Shown here piece after piece: positions 34,937 to 46,108 of a DNA stretch of 64,000 bases. A program made the translations under genes and the position numbers. The DNA comes from Eucalyptus grandis (taxonomy: Eukaryota; Streptophyta; Magnoliopsida; Myrtales; Myrtaceae). The first letter of the stretch is position 1; every line of letters begins with the position of its first letter. The stretch covers positions 37,849,682 through 37,913,681 of the forward strand of contig NC_052619.1 in NCBI RefSeq assembly GCF_016545825.1, in the 5' to 3' direction. Under the pieces are notes generated by a model that did not search any database, was not told the DNA's origin, and saw only the letters and a list, made by a program, of their open reading frames with translations.

Positions 34937-36791
34937 TAAATTTCATCATCAAGTTGAAGAAAGACATTTATTTCAACAAGAAAATGATAACCAATAAAAT
35001 GGAATTTAAATTTCTTAATTTCATACTTAACAACTAAAATTTCCTTTAAAATGGAGTGATGATGCATTTCAACATATGAGAACCTTCCACTTTTGAATCC
35101 ACAAATACACCTCTTAACTTCAATTTCTTCTAAGAGAATGGTTGCTAATATTTATCGCAAGCATATACCTAGAGAATCCTTTGATCATTAGAAGGAATTT
35201 GCAATGGAAGCATATTATGGAGCTTCTCTTTAGAGCTTTAATCACAGTGGTCTAAGATTTTTTCTAAGAGAGGGATCTTTCTTGAGTATCTTCTACATTG
35301 TGTGCATAAGCTTTGAAACTTTTGGCACAAAGTTCCTCAAGTAATTAATTTTACCAAGAATTGCTATACTTGCTTGGGGGATAAATTCTCATAAGGAAAT
35401 TTCAGTAATTCTTTGGTAATATGCTCCCATTCATAGTAAGAACCATCCTTAAGATGCATTCCAAGAAATTTAATTCCTTCTAGGTTATCACCGTCTTCCT
35501 TTGTGTAAGCATTATGACATACTACTTGATAAAATGAGCAAACTAGGCTAGTAATTTACAGCGAGATTGAATAATAGGATATCATCAATTGGAATTTGAG
35601 AACAAGCACTAATTAGTTGGAAAATCTTGCACATGATTTTCTGGAAGAGAGAAGGTGCAGTTTTTAATCCAAAAGAGAGTACTTTCCACTGATAATGACA
35701 ATTGAGAATGCAAAATCTTGTCTTGTGGCAATCTTTAGGTTGAATTCTAAGTTTTCAAATTCCCGCCTTGAGATCAAACTTAGAGTAGATTTTGGCTTTG
35801 TTCAGACATGAAAACAAAGCCATTCTCTTAGGTAGAGGAAACTTATCATCTTGTAGGAAATGACTTAGAGATTGGTAGTTTATTACCAATCTCTTGTTTC
35901 CTCTATTCTGCTCAACTCTTTTGGTCACATAAAAAGCTTCACATGTCCATTGAGGGTGAGAGGGCTCAATGAGTCTTTACTAGACTAACTATTGGCATTC
36001 TTGAAGAGCTAAAGTTGCATCTTCTAGTTTCATTTCAGCTTGAGTTGCTTTTATTGGGTTATTATCTTTATTTTTCTTGAAAGAAAATGAACAAAGAACT
36101 CAGAACTCTGCCACAAAGGATTGGGGCAACTTTCCAGAAACTCCTAGTGAGTTTTGCACATGAACTTAGTAATTGTTGCAAAATTGGTTCTACTTGGGCT
36201 GTCTACAAAGAATACATCCTTTGGATGTTGATAAACTCTTTGAACTGATCTTTGAAATGTAGACCATTTTGAAATATCCGAAGAGCAAGGAGTTGGTTGA
36301 GAATATCCCATCCAACTCTAAGATCTTTATTGAGATATGAGGAATCAAGGATTCTAATAGTAATAGAGCATTTGGGGAAAAACTAATTAGCTTGCTCCTC
36401 ACTGTTGAAGAGAATTATGTTGTAGATGCAAATTGGAAGTGTTTGTTATGAAGTTCCCAAAATTCTTCCTGAAGAATTTTGGGATCAAAGATAGATACAT
36501 TAGCTCCAGTATCAATGAGTGCCATAACCTAGAGAGGCATATTGTACTTATTGCGTATGATATGCATGGGTATATATGGATTATAAGAGAAAGTGATTTT
36601 AGAACTCTCGAAATTTATAAGGTTTTCAGGGTTTAAATTGCCAAAGGTGGTTTTAACTAGTAAGTCTATGGGCTCTAGAGGAAGTACTAAATTGAGAAAG
36701 TATAGGGCATTAGTTTCATTGAATGTTTCATCCTTACTTTCAAAAGTTGGTAAAAGAGCAGCGCTAATGTCAAAAATGGACACAGATGGAC
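34937..36791 (-). pseudogene. Endogenous pararetrovirus: protease, RT, RNase H (broken)
   Basis: This is an old caulimovirid integration on the minus strand. The protease motif D-T-G is near 36,500, followed by a long spacer. RT follows at about 35,300-36,000, with blocks typical of pararetroviruses (SHPQW, then LVINY, then a VLSFGLK-TAPSLFQ stretch near 35,660-35,690, and an I-D-D-I-L-L catalytic segment near 35,590). RNase H sequence runs to 34,937 and continues at 16,572 past C1. Many stops and shifts are present, and no movement or coat protein is intact. It cannot encode virus. Confidence 0.8.
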
Positions 36792-37401
36792 ACTTAAGTG
36801 CCAAAAGTTACGAAAAGTACACCTTAATGCAACTTTTTATGAAAATTGAGACACCTGAGTACCAAATTCAACGACCCCAACAGCAAATCTTACGTGACAA
36901 TATTTTAATAATATGATTCGCCTACTTGGCTTGCCGGAGAGTTGAGGCAATAAAGAAGAGCCAAAACGACGCCACCTCCCCATCGTCGTCGGGAAGGGCT
37001 AGCAATGATGGGGGAGGGTCGGCTGAGGTCGGACCCCCCCCCAACACTTGCTAGCCCTTCTCGGTGACGGGGACGAGGACTTGCATGGCCCTCGCCCAAC
37101 ACTTGCAATTTCTTCTTTTTAAAAAAAAATAATAATTAGTTTTAAATTTAGTTTAATTAATATTTATATTAAAATTCAAATTGAGGCAAAATGACATTGT
37201 TTTTGGCTTATATAGCCACATCAGCATGCAAAAAGACATCATTTTTTACTTCTTTAGCCACATCATCATTTTGCATTTGTCTCGCTGGAAAATCGCTACG
37301 TCAACATTTTGGCTGATTCAATTGTCATTATTACTTAACTGATCTATTTTGCTTCGATTGTGACACTTAAATATAAATTTCATAACTTTTAACACATAAG
37401 T
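36792..37401. mobile_element. Small TIR element inside the pararetrovirus DNA
   Basis: Imperfect terminal inverted repeats of about 40 bp begin ACTTAAGTGCCAAAAGTTAC on the left, and the reverse complement of the right end begins ACTTATGTGTTAAAAGTTAT. The core is GC-rich (36,920-37,110) and flanked by AT-rich arms. No coding content is supported and no clear target duplication is seen. Confidence 0.65.
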
Positions 37402-38030
37402 ATTCCCTAAGACCAAATTTTGGCACTCTAGGGATCCGGGTGTCTTCAAAAGTTCCAATGGCACTAGTGGTGTCCTTTGATAATTCATCTTCAAGAGAAA
37501 ATGGATTCAAGATCATCATCGTCAAGAGAAATATTTATTGTTTCTCAAGCTTTTGGATCATCTTGATGTGCTTATTCTTCTTAACTACCTTTGACACCTT
37601 TTAACAAAACACCACTTTTGTCTACAAATAAAGCATCGTTTCCTTTCTTCTTGGAAACTTTAATTTGCTAGAAACTTATATTTCTTCTTTCCTTTATTTT
37701 TCTTAGCTCTTTTATTGGCATAAAAAACTTCACTTGCCCATTGAGAGTAATGTGGCTCATTTAGTCCATACTGGACTAACTATTGGCATTCTTGAATACC
37801 TAAAGTTGCATTATTTGGTTTCATCCCTAAATGAGTTGCCTTCATTGGGTTGATATCTTCATTTTCTTGAAAGGCAAATGAACAATGAACTTAGAATTCT
37901 ACCACAAAGGATTAGAACATTTTTTTCTAGAAACTCTTAAGTAATTTTCTGCATATGAACTCAGCAATTGCTACAAAATCTGTTATGCTTGGGCTGCCTA
38001 CAAGGAAATGCTTCTGTGAGTTAATCCCAT
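37402..38030 (-). pseudogene. Second pararetrovirus segment with repeated RT-start block
   Basis: Positions 37,700-38,020 are a diverged copy of 35,915-36,225 (protease-RT junction), in the same orientation. Near 37,585-37,630 the minus strand reads a knuckle-like C-x2-C-x4-C-x4-C, where coat-protein knuckles have His in place of the third Cys. The piece is rearranged and broken; it may come from a second integration or an internal duplication. Confidence 0.6.
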
Positions 38031-38271
38031 TTCACACACACATACGCGCGCATACACACATCTAAGGATTGTTCTCCTCTCGTTCCATGCTCAATTTGGT
38101 TCATTCTCACCTCTTTTGCCATTCTAGAAGCCCACTAAGAGCCACTCTTTGGTTCTCAAAAACACTCCCCGTTTTAGTTAGATCAAGTCGTTACATAGCA
38201 TGTATTCAAACAAAGATCCTCTCTTACAACCATTCAAAACTTATTTAATACAAAACTGACACAATCAAATG

Positions 38272-39235
38272 GAGAAGAATTACCAAAAAACTCCTAAACT
38301 AGTCATAAACTTTTTTTGGCTAATTTAGTTCTAAATTGTTTACAATTGTGCCAATTCAGTCCATCTGACCACAATTGGTTGGCAGGACACTGACGTGGAC
38401 ACTAACCGTCTGGTGAATGCCGACGTGGTAATTTTTAAAATATTTTTTAATATCTTTTTCAAATTTTTAAATATATTTTTGAATTTTAAAATTATTTATT
38501 TCTTTTTTCCCCACCTTCTCCTTCCTCGGCCAGCGGTGGCCAAAGCCGAGGGCCGGTGAGGTCATCCTCGTCGGCCAATGGTGAGGCTCGCCCATGCCGG
38601 CCACTAGTAAAGGCGAGCCTTGCCTAGAGACGGTGAGGCCGCCGTCACCACATCTAGTGAGGCTGCCATCGTTGGATCTAGCGAGGTCGAGCCTCGCGGC
38701 CACCTGGAGAGGTCAACCCTTGCCTTGGCTCGGCGAGGCTCCATCAGATCTGGCGAGGCTCAACCTCACCCAGCCTTGGCAAGGGCTGAGCTTGCTAGCC
38801 CTAGTGAGGTTGATCCTCGCCATGGCTGGGCGAGGTGGAGATCAGCCTCACCCAACAAGGCGAGGGTCGACCTTGCCAGATCCAGCGACGGTAGGCGAGG
38901 CTCCTCACCTTCGCCAATGGCCGGCGAGGGGCAATCCTTGCTGGCTGGCTAAAGGAAGGAGAAGGTGGGGAAAAGAAAAGAAAAAAGAATTCAAAAATTC
39001 AAAAAAAAAAAAAAAAAAATTCAAAAATTAAAAAATTTAAAATTAAATTAAAAAATTATCACGTCGGCGTTTGCCGAATGACCGGTGTCCATGTCAGCGT
39101 TCAACTGGCCAATTTTGGCCGAATGAACTGAATTGGCACAATTGTAAAAGGTTTAAAACTAATTTGGCAAAAAAAAAGTTTATGACTGAATTAGTACAAT
39201 TGCAATAGATTTAGGATGTTTTTGGTAATTCTCCC
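38272..39235. mobile_element. 964-bp TIR element with GC-rich core
   Basis: Inverted repeats of about 190 bp form both ends (left from 38,272, right to 39,235), sharing GAATTACCAAAAA at the tips and ACAATTGTGCCAATTCAG inside. ATCAAATG flanks both sides (38264-38271 and 39236-39243). The size of the duplication suggests hAT, or Mutator if a mismatched ninth base is counted. The long TIRs favour a Mutator-like deletion derivative. The core (38,520-38,960) is GC-rich and internally repetitive, with open frames on both strands that look like composition effects. Confidence 0.8.
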
Positions 39236-39243
39236 ATCAAATG

Positions 39244-41100
39244 AAGGAATAGAGTAATAATCATACATGCGTGTCATGAGCAACAATTGATAACTAAGCA
39301 TTCAACGGAGCCAAGATTTTCGTCAAAGGGTTTTGGACTCTCTCCCAGCTAATTACGCTTACAAGTGTCAGAATTAACCAAATTACTAATCTCATGATTA
39401 TTACCAACCATTCAGAAGCATAATTCGTTACCAACTAAGACTTAACAAACGAGAATTAATAGATCTAAGATGAAAAGTAATGTTTAAATATGAGACAAAC
39501 AAATATGATACGCCATGAGAGACTTGTGGATTGAAGAAGGCATAGCCAAGCAATCATCAGAATATCGAAAAGAAGTGCGTCACTACGGTTCGGGAATTTA
39601 ATCGAGCAGGTAGTAGGCATCTCAATGCTCAATTGTGAGTTTGTATGCGACAATGAAGCAGCAATTCACAACTAACCATATCACAATATCACAATATCAC
39701 AACATAATCCAAACAAGCTCAAGTCACCAACAGATCCTCAATAGGAGACTATTTTCATACAAACCACAACAAATTTCTTGGCCTCAGTCTTACCAAAGCA
39801 GAGTATGAAGGCAAATTACCTTGGAATTGCAGACGTAGACTGCAAAAGGTGATCAAACTAGAGCGCGGAGGTATTGAAAATGTCTACGTCGAACGTTGGA
39901 GCCGGCAAAGGAATATTAAACGAGTCGAGAGTATTTCCAATGAGCTGGCTGCAAAACAAAGCCGAACAGAGGAGGTCAAGCTAGGACGGATCCGGTGACG
40001 GTGGAGCGCCTATGGCGGTGACTAACTGTGTCTAGAGGTCGATGAAAAAAGAAAATTGATGAAGAAGCCCCAGGAAATTCAGAAAAGGACAGAGAACTTA
40101 ATGCGATTGATTGAATCAAGAAACAGAAATTCAAAGAACTAGAGAGAATTCAGCTTCTTAAGCTGGACGGCTCCAAGTCCGGAGATTGAAGGACTTCCTT
40201 TTTTAATAAACTCGAATTCATTGATCAAGCATAGATGTGAAGCTCAAGCGCGAAAACATCTCATGGCATTACATTTTCACGGTCACGAAACAGGGTCGGA
40301 CGAAGCTATTTCTTAGGAACGACGAAGATAATCACTGGATAATGGGCCGAGATGAGGGAATTAACATGGATATCTTGAGTAATGGGCTTGGTCTGGGCCC
40401 AATTGAATTGGTCAAAAGTAGACCAAAATTGATGTGCTTCGACTGACTAGTCCGATGAATAGAATGGGCTGGACTGAGTCTTCGAAACATTACCTAATCG
40501 CATTTGAGGCCTTCTCTTCGGCGGTTGTTTTAATTCGTTCATCACTTTTTAATTGTCCATTAATTTATTTATATTTACAACAATGCGACGGGCATTTCAC
40601 TAGAAGAAAAGTCAACAAAGTGAATAAGAACATCCGTTGAGTGACTTTTCTTCTTCGGACAATGATTTCCCTTTCCAAGAGTAGGAAATCCATTTTCTTA
40701 ATTTGAAGCACGAATATTTACTTTGACCATGAATGGTTTACAATTGATTAATCATTTTCAATAAATTAAATGTGTGAAAGTCCAAAAATGAATTTGTGGA
40801 AAACATTTTCACTTGAACAAACACGCTCATAAGTTCCAAATGGACTCCCTTACAATGAAAATCAATTGATGTTTAGAGAGAGAGAGAGAGGGTGACAAAC
40901 AATGGATTTAATTTTAAATGTACAGAAAAGAAAAAATAGAGTTTGAATTTTGGGTAAAAATAAAATGGCCTTTAGTGACGCAATCTCTTATTGATGGTAT
41001 CAATTAATATTTATTTGATTTTTGTAAATAAGGATATTACTCTCGGGCATTACATTTTCTTTGTATCAAAATGTAATTTGTTTTACACAAATATGCTCTT
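39244..41100. other. Unassigned DNA with a possible minus-strand leader exon
   Basis: No gene is supported. On the minus strand the stretch 40,090-39,825 looks like a plant 5' leader (pyrimidine-rich, C/T composition) ending at a good donor (TTCCAAG then GTAATTTGC, near 39,820). A short frame follows at 39,653-39,465. I cannot connect these into a recognisable protein. A GA run lies at 40,877-40,890. Confidence 0.3.
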
Positions 41101-41787
41101 CCAATCATCTTTAGTAGGGGTGCGCAGCCAAACCAGTTCTACCCAAGAATCGGACTAGAACGCCCGAAAAATAGGTCTGAGAATCAGCTCCATTCAAGAA
41201 CAAATTCTAAATTTTCAGAACGGTTTAGGAACAGGTTTTGAGTAATTACCCACTCGAGAACTGGACTGGACCACCCTAATTTGGAATTGGTTTCGGATCA
41301 ATTTTATAAGCTAAAAAGCTAAAACCTAATTTCTTTTTCCCCTAAATCCTAACCTCAACACTCCTTCCCCTAATTTTTTTATGGATGAAGGGGGAACTAA
41401 GTTCTATAATTTATGTTTTATGCTATATGTTTGAACTTTTTATCATTTATAATTATGTTATGTATTTATTTTATAGATTGTTGATTTTGGTAGATAGAAA
41501 TTTCTATTGTTCATTTTTTATTTTAAATCATTTTGTTACTCATAGTCTACTCTGCTATAAAAAAAATGAACCGAAAAAAGGAATAAAAAAGATAAAATAA
41601 GTTCTAAGGTATACCTTGAAACTGAATCGGAAAAACAAAATAGGTTTCAAGGTCCAAAATTGGGAATTGACTATAACTGGTTAGATTTCATATTTTAGCT
41701 GTGGAACCTATTTACCTTAGAACCGATCATTCATAATCTTTAAAGTGCATACCAAGAAAATTGTATCATTGGTACCTATTAAAAATA
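41101..41787. other. AT-rich interspersed DNA
   Basis: A block at 41,115-41,300 with repeated AGAACTGG/CCAGTTCT-like words and a related block at 41,610-41,730 suggest an eroded small inverted-repeat element. No gene is seen. Confidence 0.3.
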
Positions 41788-42503
41788 GGCTAATACTTAG
41801 AAAAAAAAAAGCACCAACTTCATCTTGAGTTACAATACTAGCTCCAACTTTTTTTTTTTTGTCTCAATCAAAATCACCTACTATTACTGGAGCCCCAATT
41901 TTCCCCTCCATTAATCAAAGCTTGAGATCTCGTAGATTGTTATAAGCACTTTGGCGGGGCACAACTTGAAAATCTACTTCACTATACTTCCCAACAAAAT
42001 CAAATTATTAATGTCCATCACTAGAGCCCAATATATTAAATGAGATCAATTGATTAATGTCCATTCAAAGTAGACTTTGAAGTTTTAGGGGGAGGGCTTG
42101 GGCTTGCTTTATTAAAAAAGGTTGTGGTTGTGAGCTTGACGGATTTCATCCATGACGTCTCTTGATGGGTGGTGCTTGACAACTTCATATTATGATGAAA
42201 CGGCAAAAGCTAGGTGGTGAGATTCAATTTGGAGATATTTTTGACTTATTGGTGAAATAAAGGAGACTATAAATAATTTCACCGTTATTTGTGATTCGGA
42301 AAGGAAGACAATGAATAGTTCTTTAAGTCCAGCTAGCAAGCGATGTGAATTTATTGCTAAGGTGGAATAGTCACATTGGACAATTAAGATTCCAAGTCAA
42401 TGGAGCCAGATTTGGACAAAAAAGTTCGAACCATAATCAACCTCAAGATAAAGTTGGTTCTTCTTTTCTTTTTTTTTTTTTTGGGGGGGAGGGGAATTAG
42501 GCC
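41788..42503. mobile_element. Foldback-type element, copy 2
   Basis: It starts GGCTAATACTTAG with an A-run and GCACCAACTT, and ends with the inverse motif (AAAGTTGGT...GAATTAGGCC). The core near 42,120-42,440 is similar to that of the element at 52,432-53,175. It is more eroded than that copy. Confidence 0.5.
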
Positions 42504-42717
42504 TGTTAAAAATTAGATAAGTTCATGGATAATTTTTAGGTGTGGTCATAATTGGTGAAGGAATATAAAACAAGCAAGATGAAAGATTGAGTACGTATCT
42601 AAAAAAAGGAAAGTTTATTAATTTAGAACTTTTTATCTTGAATATGCTATGTACATGGAAAATTTAATTAACCAGTTGTAGAACGAGACATGGATTGGTT
42701 TAATTGGTGTCATGGCC

Positions 42718-42724
42718 CTATAAA
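42718..42724 (+). promoter_or_regulatory. Possible TATA box for the MADS-derived frame
   Basis: CTATAAA sits 79 bases before the ATG at 42,797 and only about ten before an upstream in-frame ATG at 42,734. This spacing favours 42,797 as the start. Confidence 0.4.
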
Positions 42725-42796
42725 TTGTAGCTAATGTCCACTCAATCATGTGCGAGTGCAAGAGTTATACAAGACAATCCCACATATATTTCGACA

Positions 42797-43195
42797 ATGG
42801 ACAAAACTCAGAAGAAGGCTGCTCCGAAAAATTGCTCTCGTGGCTTTAAAATTGCTGGCCGGGTCAAAGATCTTGGCACATCGGCTTCTCATGCTCTTAG
42901 GCAATCTCAAGACGAACCTGGGGCCAACCTACGTGAGCTATACGAACAGAACTTGGAATTGGAGAAGAAAATAAGGGCTGAAAAAAAGCGCGGGGTTGAA
43001 CTCCAGCGAGAGGTAGAGAAATGTCCGGTCAAAGGCTGGTGGGAGGAACCCATCGAGCAACTTTCCCTGGAGGAGCTGAAACTTCACAAGAGAAGGTTCG
43101 AAGAATTGAGCAAGATGTTGATCCAATCCATTGGAGATCAGGCGATTGATTCTCACAACAACAATTCCGACGATCCTTCTAGGATTGATTCGTAG
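42797..43195 (+). CDS. Type I (M-alpha, AGL62-like) MADS-derived protein lacking the MADS domain
   Basis: An intact intronless frame of 132 aa (153 aa if the upstream ATG at 42,734 is used). Residues 45-75 (LRELYEQNLELEKKIRAEKK...) form a predicted coiled coil. Residues 81-94 (WWEEPIEQLSLEEL) followed by a FEELSKML helix match the region after the MADS domain in AGL62/AGL61-type M-alpha proteins, which act in endosperm and female gametophyte. The DNA-binding MADS domain itself is absent: residues 1-44 are basic but do not show its sequence, and I see none upstream. Lack of introns fits type I genes. An AATAAA lies near 43,267. It could be a pseudogene remnant that happens to remain open, or a small dimerising protein. 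Family assignment is fair; function is not known. Confidence 0.6.
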   Translation: MDKTQKKAAPKNCSRGFKIAGRVKDLGTSASHALRQSQDEPGANLRELYEQNLELEKKIRAEKKRGVELQREVEKCPVKGWWEEPIEQLSLEELKLHKRRFEELSKMLIQSIGDQAIDSHNNNSDDPSRIDS

Positions 43196-44600
43196 GAAAG
43201 TTCAATGTCTTTGAAATAACGTGATTTGATATTGTAATAAGTGAGCCCATGTTGCTTATAATGTTGAAATAAAGCATGTTGTTTGATTATACATTCTTCT
43301 TGCACATCCACTTTTAAGCAAACCTAATTGGTAAGATATGAATATTTGGAAATGTGTAAATTTGGTAAGTTAAATCACTCAAATATGGTAGGTTTTGCAC
43401 TCTAGATGGATATACTAGAAATGGCTGGGGTCCTATATGACTTTTGGCAGCAATTTGCCTAGACAGAAAAATGTCTCTTTAAGGATGTCAAGTTGCCATG
43501 TTAAACTCCCTCCAGTTAAGGAAATTTGAATGTGCTTGCTCATACATTATTGAAAATAATGTTCAACAGTTAAGGTGTCCTATATATTCCAAACTGGCTC
43601 AAAGCACTTCCTTATCGTAAAGCATTAAAAATATTAGTATTTCTCAAGGACACATTAAAGTAGACTTTATGATAGGCCTAGCCATCCATTAAGGCTAGTC
43701 AAGCTAACAAGGTCTCAAGCACAAACCGGGCATCCTTCGTAAACCAATTTCCTACTTCGGCTCAAGCCCGCCTAAATAGCCCTCTTAGGCCAACTCAGGC
43801 CTAATTATTAATAAAATCTAACAATTTTTTGAATCATTGGGAATTATGGTCGAGAACTTTTAGCCTGATTTCTAGCTCAACCCGCCCATTGATCCGGCCC
43901 ATGAAAAACTAGAGAACCCTGTGAAAAATAGATTTCATTAATGTGAAGAACTCTTAGGGAAAAATTAGACTTTTTCAATGGAGAATGACACAGCATGTAC
44001 TTGAACTTTTGGCTCAGTCAAGTACCTCAACTTTTCAAAATTGGCTTCAACAAGAGATCTATGTTAAACAACTTGTCATTCATAAGATTTTGCCAAAGTA
44101 ATTCACTTACTTAGTTAAGCACAATTGATGAAGTGACTTGTTTATTTAGCAAAAGTTGTGTCATCTTTATTCAAGTTTTTGGTGATAAGAGAAGAAGAAA
44201 ATTGTCCAAAAAATCTAAAATATATTGTATTTTACCAATTCAAACATAAATCTATTAATTTTCCTAATGAGGATACCAGTTGTCCTACGTAATATAGTTA
44301 ATGCGACGTAGATAATTTTTAATGATATTTTAATATTCATTTCAGTTTTTTATTATTTTTTCTTTTCTTCTATTTACTTTATATTGTGGCCAGCAAGTGT
44401 CATTAGGCAGCCTAGCAAGGGCCTAGCCTAGGGCCTTGCCAATGATCACAATCCTTGCCCAACAGGCCATCATATCCACAAGTGAGGTCTTGCCTAGAAG
44501 GCCATTGTGGCCACGAACGAGGTGGAGAGAAGCACATGACCCTTCCCCGCAGATAGCCGCGGCGTTGCGGCCCTTGTCAATGGTTGGTGATGGCTCAAAC
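43196..44600. other. Intergenic DNA with a MITE-like segment
   Basis: Positions 43,985-44,190 are similar to 61,535-61,715 (shared TCAACTTTTCAAAATTGGCT, then CACTTA and AAGCACAATT), a dispersed small element. Sequence near 44,270-44,340 is the inverse of 46,165-46,260, so an older inverted-repeat element may have hosted the TRIM-like copies between them. A GC-rich block lies at 44,390-44,590. No gene is seen. Confidence 0.5.
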
Positions 44601-45236
44601 TGTAACACCCTGGGTCTTTAGGGTACACATATTATCTGCTTTGGACACTAAGTCCTCACGGTTTTGTTCTTATCGGGGCAGCCCATACTATCCCAAGAAA
44701 ACGCGTATGTACAGGTAGAGAGATCTAAGCCTTATAAGCTAGTCCAAGACTCCCTCCCTAGGCGATGTGGGACAAGAGAGGGACCTATTCTTTGCGCACG
44801 TCCGGGGATCGAGGCACAGACGCAAGACTTCTTCCCTAGGTGATGTGGGACAATAGAAGGACCCATTCCTTACGCACGTCTGGGAATCGAAGCGCAGACG
44901 CATCGCCATCCCTCCTCCCCGCGCATCGCCGCTCGGGCTGTCACACTCTCCCCCCTTGGGAGCGCACTTGTAACATCCCGGGGTCTCCACTGTACACATA
45001 TTGTCCGCTTTGGACACTAAGTCCTCATGGTTTTGTTCTTTTTAGGGCAGCCCATACTACCATAAGAAAATGCGTATGTATAGTTAGAAGGACCCAAGCC
45101 TTATAAGTTAGCCCAAGACTTTCTCCCTAGGCGATGTTAGACAAGAGAGAGACCCCTTTCTTGCGCACGTTCAGGGACTGAGGTGCGGACGCATCGTCAT
45201 CCCTCCTCCCCGCGCACAGCCGCTTAGGCTATCACA
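44601..45236 (-). mobile_element. TRIM-like element with nearly no interior
   Basis: Two direct repeats, 44601-44945 and 44969-45236, begin TGTAACA in plus orientation; the first ends TGTCACA and the second ATCACA. Only 23 bases lie between them (minus: a G-rich tract before TGTGACAGCC), so the primer site is gone. The left copy is longer because a segment of about 79 bp around CCTAGG-GATGTGGGACAA is tandemly doubled (44,747-44,904). No target duplication is clear. Confidence 0.7.
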
Positions 45237-45358
45237 CTAAAAAAATAAAAGGTTGGCATGTGGGCTGGACCCCAAAATACCTGAGTGCGGGTGTACAAAT
45301 AATTGCGCATTTAGCATTGCACACTTGTGCAGCTGCAATTTAATTAGCATTTATTTAG

Positions 45359-46108
45359 TGTGACGACCCGAGCTGCAGCGCACGAGGAGGAGGGACGGCA
45401 GTGCATTCGTGCCTCGGTCCCGGGACGTGCACAAGGAAGAGGTCCGTCTCTTGTCCCACATTGCCTAGGGAATGAGTCATGGGCTAGTTTATAAAGCTTG
45501 GGTCCCTCTAACTGTACATACGCGTTTTCTTGGGGTAGTATGGGTTGCCTCGAGAAGAGTAAAACCGTAAGGACTTAGTGTGACAACCCAAGGAAGGGGA
45601 GGGGTCATCTCTAGTCTCACATCACTTAAGGGGGAGTCCTGGGGCTAGTTTATAAAGGCCTGGGGTCCCTCTAATTTGCGTAACGCGTTTTAAAGCCATG
45701 AGGACTCAATGTTCAAAGGAACAATATTATACAGTAGGACCCGGGTCATTACAAATGGTAGAGCCAACTCCCGACCACGTGTGGGGGCCACAGCAAGGAC
45801 GCTATGCTCTTAAGGGATGGAGAGTGTGACAGCCTAAGGAAGGGGAGGGGTTCTCTCTAGTCCCACATCGCTTAGAGAGGAGTCCTGAGGCTAGTTTATA
45901 AAGGCTTGGGGTCCCTCTAATCTGCGTAACGCGTTTTAAAGCCGTGATGACTCATTGTCCAAATAGGGTCCGGGTCATTACACTTAGTGTCCAAAGTGGA
46001 CAATGTGTGTACAGTGTCCAAAGCGAACAATATTACACAGTGGGGTCCGGGTCGTTACACTTAATGTCCAAAGTGGATAATATGTGTATAGTGGAGACCC
46101 ATGGTACA
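45359..46108 (+). mobile_element. Older TRIM-family LTR, host of the 45579 element
   Basis: It starts TGTGACGACCC and is an inverted relative of 44,601-45,236 (shared CTGTACATACGCGTTTTCTT and GGACTTAGTGTCCAAAG). It is split at 45,578 by an intact TRIM. Near 46,009-46,059 it also holds a stray fragment resembling the tail of that TRIM's LTR. Its right end is about 46,108. Confidence 0.6.
45579..45982 (+). mobile_element. TRIM (terminal-repeat retrotransposon in miniature), 404 bp
   Basis: LTRs are 45579-45753 (175 bp) and 45825-45982 (158 bp), both TGTGACA...ATTACA. The interior is 71 bp, with a primer site (AATGGTAGAGCC, a TGGTATCAGAGCC with three bases lost) and a purine tract (AAGGGATGGAGAG). 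CTTAG is duplicated exactly at 45574-45578 and 45983-45987. It encodes nothing and would need enzymes from another element. Confidence 0.92.

Noticed and set aside
38594..39031. 145-aa Pro/Arg/Leu-rich open frame
   Set aside because: GC-rich core of a TIR element; frames are open on several phases and end in a poly-A coded Lys run.
44601..45236. Cassandra-type element with 5S rRNA sequence
   Set aside because: LTR ends are similar in style, but I could not find the 5S internal control region.
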